Source: VRUE01 sp963703175 (GTDB taxonomy: Bacteria > Actinomycetota > Thermoleophilia > Solirubrobacterales > 70-9). From it: a DNA stretch of 64,000 nt. Positions 16,711 through 23,559 of this stretch are shown here, piece after piece (position 1 is the first letter of the stretch; every line of letters begins with the position of its first letter). The stretch is from the NCBI GenBank assembly GCA_963703175.1, contig OY969794.1:682001-746000 (forward strand). Reading direction: 5' to 3'. The position numbers and the translations under genes were made by a program. Below the pieces are notes generated by a model. It saw only the letters and a list, made by a program, of their open reading frames with translations. It did not search any database and was not told the DNA's origin.

Positions 16711-17052
16711 CTAGGCGGGGACTGGAGCTTGCTCTTCTTCGAGCAGCCAACGGCTGCCGTAGCGCCGCATGTCCTCGATCAGCGGCACCAGCGCTTCACC
16801 CTTCTCGGTCAGCGCGTACTCGACCCGGGGCGGCACCTCGGGGAAGGTGTTGCGTGTGACGATGCCCTCTTCTTCGAGCGCCCGCAGGCGCAGCGAGAGG
16901 GTGCGCGGGCTGATCCCCTCCAGCGAGCGCTCGAGCTCGCAGAAGCGACTGCAGCCAACCGCAAGGTCGCGGATAACAAGGAGGGTCCACTTGCCGCAAA
17001 CGACGTCGGCGGTGCGGCAGACGGGACAGCGGGAATTGCTCTCAGCGCTCAT
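16711..17052 (-). CDS. HxlR-family winged-helix transcriptional regulator
   Basis: A 113-residue regulator of the HxlR/DUF24 type. The N-terminal Cys pair CPVCRTADVVCGKWTLLVIRD is typical, with Cys residues that in some members sense redox or electrophiles. The helix-turn-helix is FCELERSLEGISPRTLSLRL, and the wing (VEYALTEKGEALVPLI) follows. HxlR proteins act as dimers on nearby promoters. The gene lies 67 bp upstream of the 541-residue protein on the same strand, and about 110 bp separates it from the end of the pilus locus. The target is unknown. Its length matches the family. Confidence 0.9.
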   Translation of the reverse strand: MSAESNSRCPVCRTADVVCGKWTLLVIRDLAVGCSRFCELERSLEGISPRTLSLRLRALEEEGIVTRNTFPEVPPRVEYALTEKGEALVPLIEDMRRYGSRWLLEEEQAPVPA

Positions 17053-17163
17053 ATTTCAGGCCATCGGGCGCGGGCCGGGTTGCGTTCTATCGGCTCGCTA
17101 GAGCGAGTTTAGCGCCAATGCTTCATTTGCTGAAGTTTTGGCTAGCGCCCTGACTGCCTGCGC

Positions 17164-18042
17164 TCAGCTATGCCCGGTCACGACGAGGCCGAGCTTGAGC
17201 ACGTTCACCGTGTACTTGACGTCACTTTCGCCGTAGGTGAGGACGACAGGAAAACCGGGCTCGACTTCGAGCAGCTGGCAGACTTCGTCGCCGGCGAGAC
17301 ATTTCGCGTCGCCGGCGATCTCCGTGACCTGGTTGGAGACGAGCAGCAGGGCGTTGCCGGTGGGCTTTTTGCCGTCGCGGGCCGGCCCCATGAAGGTGAC
17401 CACCGGCTCTTTCTGCCCGGGGAGGGGCGTTTGCATGAGCACCTTCTTGCGCGTAATCGGTTCCTCTTGCTGGCCGTCGACGCTCTTGACGACCTTGACG
17501 TCGATCGCGTAGGAGAAGTAGACGAGGTGACCCTTGCCGGCCGGCGGCAGCTGTCCCGGCTGCGCTCCGCCGGACCCTTGGTCCGAGCCATCGTTCGTAG
17601 TCGTCTTCGTGGTCGAGGTCGTCTTCGTAGTCGTAGTCGAGGTCACTGGAGCGGACGAGCCAGATGATCCTTCTCCTTCGCCGCCCCCGAGGCGCGCCCC
17701 CTTCAGGCTCGGGTTGCCGAAACTCCTGAACGGGTCGAGCGCCGTACGGTGACGCAAACGCTTGCGGTAGTCGCGCAGGCCAGGCTTGGACTCGACAACG
17801 GTCAGCGAGGCAGTGCGATGGCCTCCCGATTCTTTCAGCGCCTGGATCGCCGCCGGCACCGGGATCGGTTCGGCCTCCTCCGCCCCTTGACTGAGCAGGA
17901 AGGGCGTCGCGATGATCGCGACCAACACCAGGGCGACGAGCGGCAGCAGGCGACGGTCGCGCAAGTCGTAGTAGAGGTCGGCGACGAACGCCGGCGCCTT
18001 CAACTCCGGCATCTTCAGCTCGGGCCCCTTCGGCCGCTTCAT
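17164..18042 (-). CDS. Membrane-anchored protein of the pilMNO operon (PilP-like position, unrecognised family)
   Basis: A 292-residue protein with a cytosolic N-terminus (MPELKAPAFVADLYYDLRDR), one membrane segment near residues 33-52 (LLPLVALVLVAIIATPFLL) and a large outer domain. A Thr-rich linker (TSTTTTKTTSTTKTTT) around residues 135-150 precedes a globular C-terminal half with a Cys pair (AKCLAGDEVCQLL). The start ATG overlaps the pilO stop by 4 bp (ATGA), so it is coupled to PilO. Gram-negative operons have pilP at this place, but there is no sequence resemblance I can defend, and a secretin-linked PilP would be pointless in a monoderm. A role in the PilMNO alignment complex is inferred from position. 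Confidence 0.78.
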   Translation of the reverse strand: MKRPKGPELKMPELKAPAFVADLYYDLRDRRLLPLVALVLVAIIATPFLLSQGAEEAEPIPVPAAIQALKESGGHRTASLTVVESKPGLRDYRKRLRHRTALDPFRSFGNPSLKGARLGGGEGEGSSGSSAPVTSTTTTKTTSTTKTTTNDGSDQGSGGAQPGQLPPAGKGHLVYFSYAIDVKVVKSVDGQQEEPITRKKVLMQTPLPGQKEPVVTFMGPARDGKKPTGNALLLVSNQVTEIAGDAKCLAGDEVCQLLEVEPGFPVVLTYGESDVKYTVNVLKLGLVVTGHS

Positions 18043-18803
18043 GGCGCGCCTCCCGTAGTTGCCGCCGCCGGCGTAGCCGCCGGTTCGGCTGGGACTTCTG
18101 GCGAGGCGCCGAGGGTCGCGCCTTCGCCGGGCGGCGTCAGGTAGGTCGTGACGTTGAAGCTGGCGGCCAAAGTGCCCGTGCCGCCTTCGCCACTCGCCAG
18201 CGAAAAGCTGTCGACGGTGATCAGCCGCCCGTCGACCGTGACCTCTTCGTTGTGGGTCTTGACCATCGCGTCGAGACGCTTGATGAAGTCGGCGATTTGG
18301 AAGAAGCTGCCTTCGAAGCTGAGCGCGTACGGCATCACCGCCAGACCGGCCGGCCCGATCGTCGCGCCGAGCGGCAGCAGTGAGGCTTCCGCCTCGGTCG
18401 GCGAAACCGGAGTGGCCCCGGCAGGCGCCGGCGCCGCTGCGGGCGCTTCTTCCGAGCCGCCTTCGACACTCAACGAGATGTCTTTGAACTGGACCTTGGT
18501 CCGCTTGGCGATCCCACTCACCTGCACGAGCAGTGAGGCGGTTTCATCGCTTGCCGGCACCGCCTTTCCCAGCACGACGAGCTTCTGATAGTCCACTGGG
18601 AACTGCTTGCGCGCTTCTTCGGCGACGGTGACTTCCGACTGATGCTGGGCGAGCGACGATTCGACTTGGGCGACCTGTTCGCTCAATTTCGCCGCTTCGT
18701 CGCGCTTGGGACTCAGCAGCAACACCCAGAAGGCAATGGCGAGCGCAGCGACGACAAGCATCGCGACGATCGTCAGGCTGCCGGATTTCTTCAGCGCATC
18801 CAT
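18039..18803 (-). CDS. pilO: Type IV pilus alignment protein PilO
   Basis: A 254-residue bitopic membrane protein. The membrane segment LTIVAMLVVAALAIAFWVLLL is near residues 10-30, followed by a coiled coil (KRDEAAKLSEQVAQVESSLA) and an extracytoplasmic ferredoxin-like domain with LSFEGSFFQIADFIKRLDAMV. It should pair with PilN and link PilM to the outer parts of the pilus machine. The start was set at ATG 18803 (MDALKKSG), 4 bp after the pilN stop with GAAGGCGG upstream; the longer frame to 18905 is a Pro/Arg-rich shadow of the pilN 3' end. An Ala/Pro-rich loop interrupts the domain near residues 145-165. Confidence 0.85.
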   Translation of the reverse strand: MDALKKSGSLTIVAMLVVAALAIAFWVLLLSPKRDEAAKLSEQVAQVESSLAQHQSEVTVAEEARKQFPVDYQKLVVLGKAVPASDETASLLVQVSGIAKRTKVQFKDISLSVEGGSEEAPAAAPAPAGATPVSPTEAEASLLPLGATIGPAGLAVMPYALSFEGSFFQIADFIKRLDAMVKTHNEEVTVDGRLITVDSFSLASGEGGTGTLAASFNVTTYLTPPGEGATLGASPEVPAEPAATPAAATTGGAP

Positions 18804-18807
18804 CCGT

Positions 18808-19563
18808 TCAACCGCCTTCTGCTTCGGTACTGGAGCTTTCCGAGGCCTCGCTGGAGGCAACCTGGGCGGCTTCCGGGGCGGATTCGGGAGCCACTGCGGC
18901 TTCACCTTCGGGCGCCGGGACCGGTGCCGCGTCGAATGCGATTACAAGCGCGAATTCAACCGTCGCGTTGCCGCCGCCACAGGTTGCTTCGCCGCTCCCA
19001 CTGCTACCGGCGGTCTGATCAGAGGACTGGACCCCGACCCTAGTTACGCCGTCGATGTCCTTCAGCGCCGTGACGAAACGTGCCACGCCCTTGTAGCCGG
19101 CGGCGCAGCCGGTCATGTTCAGGGACGGGCCGGCGATACCGGCGAGGGCGACGCCACTCGATTCGCCGCCTTCGGCGCCTTCGCCGCCGGCTCCGTTCGC
19201 GCTCAGTTCGATCAGGGCAACATCGCTCGGCAGGATCAGCGACAGTTCGCGCAGGACCCGCTCCCAGTCGAAGCGGCTGTCCGCGAGGCTCTGCACAGTC
19301 GCGACCCGCTGTTCGCTGAGGTCGCGGAACTGGGTGTAGGAGGCGAGCTTGCTTGCCTTGGCCGCCGCCGCCGCATCTTCGTGTTTGAGCGCGGTAACTT
19401 CGTCCTTGCTTTCGGCAATCTGGTTGCCGGTGAGGACGAGCATCGCCACGCCTGCCAGAGCGGCGACCAGCGCGCCGAGGACGATGTAGGCGAGCGGACC
19501 GGTGCGCAGCGGGGCGTGCTCGCCGCGGCGATCCTCAGCTGGAATCAGGTTGACGGGACGCAT
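18808..19563 (-). CDS. pilN: Type IV pilus alignment protein PilN
   Basis: A 251-residue bitopic protein. The N-terminal cytosolic peptide MRPVNLIPAEDRRGE is the conserved PilM-binding motif. The membrane segment (YIVLGALVAALAGVAMLVL) is near residues 25-45, then a helix (ESKDEVTALKHEDAAAAAKA) and the RFDWERVLRELSLILPSDVAL fold typical of PilN. The mature domain has two Cys residues (NMTGCAAGYKGV, GEATCGGG) and an Ala/Pro/Ser-rich C-terminal tail. It lies 6 bp after pilM and 4 bp before pilO, in the standard pilM-pilN-pilO order. Confidence 0.9.
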   Translation of the reverse strand: MRPVNLIPAEDRRGEHAPLRTGPLAYIVLGALVAALAGVAMLVLTGNQIAESKDEVTALKHEDAAAAAKASKLASYTQFRDLSEQRVATVQSLADSRFDWERVLRELSLILPSDVALIELSANGAGGEGAEGGESSGVALAGIAGPSLNMTGCAAGYKGVARFVTALKDIDGVTRVGVQSSDQTAGSSGSGEATCGGGNATVEFALVIAFDAAPVPAPEGEAAVAPESAPEAAQVASSEASESSSTEAEGG

Positions 19564-19569
19564 CGGCCG

Positions 19570-20676
19570 TTAGTCCTCTAGGGCGAGGCCGTAGGGAAGG
19601 GTGAGGCGCGCCGCGGCCACGTCGTCGAAGTCGCCGAGCGCCGCCGGGCGAGAGACGGCTATCGGTAGGCCAAGGCCCGATTCCATCCGGGCCGCCAACC
19701 CCGGGATGGCGCTACCCGGACCACAGAGGACGATCCGCTCGACCGGCAAAGCGGCCTCCTGGGCGCCGTAGTAGTCGAGCGAGAGGCGCAGCTCGTCGAG
19801 CAGGTCGCCGACCCCCTGCTCGAGCGCCTGCCTTACCTGCACGACGGTCTGGGGATCGCCCTCAACCTGCTCGGGAGCCAGCTCAAGACCGACGTGAGCG
19901 AGCCACTGCGTGGCGTGTTCGGGGCTCAGCCCCAGCGAGCTGGCAATGGCCCCGGCCGTCGCCTCGAGACCGACATGGGAGACGCGGCTGAAGAGACAGG
20001 AGCGGCCGCGAGCCACCGCAAGGTTGGTTACGTCGCCGACGCTGCAGTAGAGCGCGGCCGCGGCTGGACGCTCCGCCGCTGCGCCCGCATCCGCGCTCTC
20101 GCCGGCGAGAGCGCGGATCATGCCGAAGGCCGAGAGGTCGACGCCGACCGGATCGAGGCCGGCACGCTGGATCGGCTCGAGGAAGGAGGCGACCATGTCG
20201 CGGCGCGCAGCGACGACGATCACATCGACCTGCGGGGCTTTGCCCTCCTCCGCCGGGACGCCGCCGACGACCTGGTGCTCGAGCACCGCTTGGTCTAGCG
20301 GCATCGGCATCTGCTCCTGTGCCTGGAAGCGAACCGCGGCCTCCATTTCCTTGTGGTCTTCGATCGCGGGTAGGCGCACCGTACGCACGACGACTCGCTG
20401 GTTGCCGACGCCGAGCCGCACCCTCTTGCCCAGCTTGTGCTCGGCAAAGAGGTCCTTCAGCGAGCCAGCGAGACGGTCGGCATCGAGCACCTCACCCTCG
20501 TGGAAGGTGCCGGGGTCAAGCGGGCCGATCGCCGAGGCGGTAACGCGCACCGAGCCGTTCGCCGCGACCTCGGTCGCGGCGATGCTGCCGGCCTCGATGT
20601 CGAGGCCGACGACGCTCGTCGTCTTCTGCTTGCCGAGTCGCATGGAAAAGTCGAAATCTGGGCGTGGGAGGCGCAT
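19570..20676 (-). CDS. pilM: Type IV pilus actin-like ATPase PilM
   Basis: Cytosolic actin-fold protein that binds the PilN N-terminus and links the pilus base to the alignment complex; about 368 residues. SVVGLDIEAGSIAATEVA is the phosphate-1 loop, FQAQEQMPMPLDQAVLEHQV is characteristic, and VERIVLCGPGSAIPGLAARM is the adenosine motif near the C-terminus. The start was chosen at ATG 20676 (MRLPRPDFDFSM), with CAAGG about 9 nt upstream; in-frame ATGs at 20691 and 20724 are alternatives. The catalytic actin-like motifs appear intact. Confidence 0.9.
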   Translation of the reverse strand: MRLPRPDFDFSMRLGKQKTTSVVGLDIEAGSIAATEVAANGSVRVTASAIGPLDPGTFHEGEVLDADRLAGSLKDLFAEHKLGKRVRLGVGNQRVVVRTVRLPAIEDHKEMEAAVRFQAQEQMPMPLDQAVLEHQVVGGVPAEEGKAPQVDVIVVAARRDMVASFLEPIQRAGLDPVGVDLSAFGMIRALAGESADAGAAAERPAAAALYCSVGDVTNLAVARGRSCLFSRVSHVGLEATAGAIASSLGLSPEHATQWLAHVGLELAPEQVEGDPQTVVQVRQALEQGVGDLLDELRLSLDYYGAQEAALPVERIVLCGPGSAIPGLAARMESGLGLPIAVSRPAALGDFDDVAAARLTLPYGLALED

Positions 20677-20757
20677 CCGTAGGCCTTGCATCGACAAAAA
20701 GGCCGCAGACCTTTTGGGCTGCAAGTACCCAGTTCTCGAAGAACCTGGACGGACGAC

Positions 20758-21510
20758 TTAGAAGGTGCTCAGATACCAGTCGACGAGTTGATCGCCGGCG
20801 AGCAGCCCGACTACGCCACCCAGAGCCAAAAACGGCCCGAAGGGAATCGCCCGCTTACGTGCCGCAGCGCCCTCGCGGGCGATCATTGCCAGACCGAACA
20901 GGGCGCCGGCCAGCAGGGCGACAAAGAGCGCCGGTGCGACGTTGCGGGCGAGGAAGAGGCCCATCGTCGCCGCCAGCTTGACGTCCCCCAAGCCCATCCC
21001 CCGGGGATAGGCAAGCGCCGTGGCAAAGAGCAGGCCACCGGCCGCTGCGGCTGCAATCCCGCGCTCGGGGAGGCTGCTGGGAGCGCCGATAGCGGCGATT
21101 GCGATTGCGAAGACCGCGCCGACGAGAAGGATCTTGTTGGGAATGATCCGCCGCTCAAGGTCGGTCAGCGTGACTGCCAGCAGCATCGTCACGAAGATCA
21201 GGCCCAGCGCAACCTCCACCGGATCGTCCCAGAGAATGAGCACCGTGGCGCCGTAAAGCGTGCCGAGCGTCGCCTCGGTCAGCGGATAACGCGCGGAGAT
21301 CGCTGCCCCGCAGCAGCGAGCCCGGCCGCGCAACAGGAGCCAGGAGAAGACCGGGACATTGTCGTAGGCGGCGATCTGCGTCCCGCAAGCCGGGCAGCGC
21401 GAGCGCGGTCCGACGATCGATTCGCCCCGTGGCACTCGGTAAGCGACGACCGTGGTGAAGCTACCGACCAGCAGCCCTCCAAGGAAGGCGAAAACTGCCG
21501 CGGCGGCCAC
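20758..21510 (-). CDS. pilD: Prepilin peptidase / N-methyltransferase
   Basis: Integral-membrane aspartyl protease of 250 residues that cleaves type IV prepilin leaders and may methylate the new N-terminal residue. The N-terminal methyltransferase-type domain keeps the Cys cluster CPACGTQIAAYDNVPVFSWL...CCG. The peptidase domain has the two catalytic Asp motifs, LTDLERRIIPNK and GMGLGDVKLAA (GxGD), in about seven hydrophobic helices. Substrates in the same locus are PilA (26105-26593) and the minor pilins. It lies 2 bp after the pilV-like gene and upstream of pilM. Confidence 0.93.
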   Translation of the reverse strand: MAAAAVFAFLGGLLVGSFTTVVAYRVPRGESIVGPRSRCPACGTQIAAYDNVPVFSWLLLRGRARCCGAAISARYPLTEATLGTLYGATVLILWDDPVEVALGLIFVTMLLAVTLTDLERRIIPNKILLVGAVFAIAIAAIGAPSSLPERGIAAAAAGGLLFATALAYPRGMGLGDVKLAATMGLFLARNVAPALFVALLAGALFGLAMIAREGAAARKRAIPFGPFLALGGVVGLLAGDQLVDWYLSTF

Positions 21511-21512
21511 GC

Positions 21513-22988
21513 TTAGCCACCGGAGCTTTCGAGCGGCGTTTTGGTGTCGACCTCGAGCCGGGTGGCGTAATTGGGATGGTCGTACATGATTGGGATCGCG
21601 TCGGCGGGGGTGTTGGCGCGGTCGACGCTGAGCGCGACGCCGAGCCGGTCGTTGGCGTGGATTTCACCCGGCGCGAAGTCCATCGTCAGCCGCACCTTCG
21701 TCCACGAGTTTCGCGGCCAGTAGCCGTTTCCCTCCGGTTCGTAGGTCCAGTATGGGTTGCCGCTCGCTTCGTCGAGCAGCATGGTGTCGTGGGCCACCGG
21801 CAGCCCCGCCGGGCCGGGTTCTTCTTGGCGTTTGAACAGGTAGGCGCAGAGCGTGCCCGTATAGAGGGCGTCGTTGAGGGTGCGGGTGTAGAACTCGAGC
21901 GTCACCTTGCCCCTCAATTCGAACGTTTTCGGCATCGGGTCGGTGACCCAGCGGTGGACCTGCGCCTCGGGATGGGTGACCCCGGTCGGGTCGAAGTGGC
22001 AACCGCTGGTGTCATCGCGGAGGATCTGCACGCCCTTGTCGGTATCCGGCGTCGGCTCGAGGTAGAAGTCGTCGGAGTAGTCGAACAGCCCCGGCAGCAA
22101 TTCGTCTTCGGGAAATGGATCCGGTGGGCCGCTCAGCATCAGGGCGTCGGGCGCGCCCGGCTGTTCGGAACCGCTGCGCGGGCCACTGGCGCAGGTACCG
22201 AGCGTGTTGTGCAAGAGGTGGTCGCTGACGATTTCCTGCCTTTGCGTTGCGCCGCCCGCCGCGCACGCCGTGTCGGAAAGGAAGAACTGCTGCGCGGTCA
22301 CGTCGGCTTCGCCGTTTTTTACTTTTTCTTCTTCTTCTTCCTGTTCTTTTTCTTTTTCTTCTTTTTCTTTTTCTTCGTGTTCTTTTTGGGTCAGGTCGGT
22401 GTTGCCCGGAGGAGCGGTAACTGCCGACTGCACTTCGACATAGCCGGCCTCCCCCCCCTGATTGACGGTGCGGGTCGGTTTGACCGCGATGACGAGCTGC
22501 TTGTAGTCCTCTTCGCCCGGGCACTCGGTGTTGGGGCAGCTCGGATCGTTGCGCCAGACGACGTAGCGGTAAATCGTTCCTTTGATGCCGCCCTGTTCGG
22601 TATCGCCGGTGAAGAATTCGGATTCGGGGCTGAAGCCTTTTTCGGCGTCAACGTCGATCGGGAGATAGGCAGTGGGCGGCTTGCGCCGCAGGTTGAAGGT
22701 GGCGGCGCTGACTCGTGAGTTCGGGCTCTTCGGATCGGTGGAGGCGATCGGCGCCGAGTTGAGTGCGAGTTCTTCGTAGGGAATGCTGTGCAGGCGCTCC
22801 ATCTCTTCCTGGGCGAGATCGAGCGCGACCTGGGTGGCCTTCGCCCGCTGAGCGTTCCTGGTGGCGGCGCCGAGCACGCCGAAGGTCGCCGCCGCGCCCA
22901 TCACGAGCACGACCGCTGCGACCAGGACCTCGATCATCGTCAACCCGGACTCGGCCTCGCCGAAACGCTTGTTCAACCAGGTGCTCAT
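21513..22988 (-). CDS. Large PilV-like minor pilin with charged helix and C-terminal beta domain
   Basis: A 491-residue prepilin. The class III leader ends at AESG|LTMIEVLVAAVVLVMGA, with Glu at +5 and the hydrophobic assembly helix. Residues 200-225 are a Lys/Glu helix (KEHEEKEKEEKEKEQEEEEE) encoded by a roughly 70-bp pure-purine tract. The C-terminal 250 residues form a separate domain with a few Cys residues (TACAAGG, TCASG, SGCHFD, TLCAYLF) and look beta-rich. Most PilV proteins are under 200 residues, so this one carries a large exposed module, perhaps an adhesive tip. It lies 1 bp after the other minor pilin. Confidence 0.85.
   Translation of the reverse strand: MSTWLNKRFGEAESGLTMIEVLVAAVVLVMGAAATFGVLGAATRNAQRAKATQVALDLAQEEMERLHSIPYEELALNSAPIASTDPKSPNSRVSAATFNLRRKPPTAYLPIDVDAEKGFSPESEFFTGDTEQGGIKGTIYRYVVWRNDPSCPNTECPGEEDYKQLVIAVKPTRTVNQGGEAGYVEVQSAVTAPPGNTDLTQKEHEEKEKEEKEKEQEEEEEKVKNGEADVTAQQFFLSDTACAAGGATQRQEIVSDHLLHNTLGTCASGPRSGSEQPGAPDALMLSGPPDPFPEDELLPGLFDYSDDFYLEPTPDTDKGVQILRDDTSGCHFDPTGVTHPEAQVHRWVTDPMPKTFELRGKVTLEFYTRTLNDALYTGTLCAYLFKRQEEPGPAGLPVAHDTMLLDEASGNPYWTYEPEGNGYWPRNSWTKVRLTMDFAPGEIHANDRLGVALSVDRANTPADAIPIMYDHPNYATRLEVDTKTPLESSGG
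22316..22388. repeat. Homopurine/homopyrimidine tract inside minor-pilin gene
   Basis: The plus strand is almost only T and C for about 70 bp, made of TTTTTC and TTC units. On the coding strand it is GAA/AAG/GAG repeats, giving the Lys/Glu helix. Such tracts can slip or form triplex DNA. Length changes in steps of three would resize the helix; others would shift the frame. Confidence 0.8.
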
Positions 22989-22989
22989 C

Positions 22990-23559
22990 TCAGTACAGGT
23001 AGCTCTGGATGCGCAGGCCGGCGCCGTCGGTGACGGTCAGCTCGCCTTCGCCTTCGGGGTTTTCGATGTGCAGGGTGATGCCGACGTAGCTCGGTTCCGC
23101 AACGCTCGGTTCGTAATTGAAGACGCTGCTGCTGTCGAGGTTGGCGACAAATGGAATCGGCGTGCCGCTGCTGCCGGAGACTTCTGGCGCAGTCTCGGTG
23201 CGGGTGCAGGCGGTCGTCGTGCAGGAGTAGGTGACGCGGCATTCGATCGCCGCCGTGCTCGGGTCTTCCTGCACGCTACCGCCACAGGTTTTATGCCGGA
23301 CCCGCGTCTTGAATTCGACCCTGGACCCCGTTGCGCCGGGATAGACGACGATGCCGTTGCGGAGCTCGCGGGTCATCCGCTCGAGCACGTAACGCGCCGT
23401 TGAGATTTCCTGGGTCTTCTTGCTCAGCTTCGGTTGCTCGCGGACCGCACTGATCAGCATCGAACAGGCAGCCCCGACCAGGATCACGCTCATCGCGGCG
23501 GCGACGAGCAGCTCGACCAGGGTCAGTCCGGCTTCGTCCTTCAGGCGCGGCCGGCGCAT
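22990..23559 (-). CDS. Minor type IV pilin (PilW-like prepilin)
   Basis: A 189-residue prepilin with a short basic leader and cleavage site DEAG|LTLVELLVAAAMSVILVG, including the conserved Glu at +5. The mature part has the pattern TARYVLERMTRELRNGIVVYPG common in PilW/ComGF-type minor pilins. There is a Cys-rich beta region (KTCGG, IECRVTYSCTTTACTRTE) that could form two disulfides. ATG 23559 overlaps the TGA stop of the propeller gene by one base; the longer frame to 23958 only shadows that gene. Likely a priming or tip subunit together with the PilV-like protein. Confidence 0.85.
   Translation of the reverse strand: MRRPRLKDEAGLTLVELLVAAAMSVILVGAACSMLISAVREQPKLSKKTQEISTARYVLERMTRELRNGIVVYPGATGSRVEFKTRVRHKTCGGSVQEDPSTAAIECRVTYSCTTTACTRTETAPEVSGSSGTPIPFVANLDSSSVFNYEPSVAEPSYVGITLHIENPEGEGELTVTDGAGLRIQSYLY

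Noticed and set aside
20677..20724. Longer PilM start at ATG 20724
   Set aside because: It has no ribosome site and the added residues are not conserved in the family; the ATG at 20676 has a better site. It remains possible.
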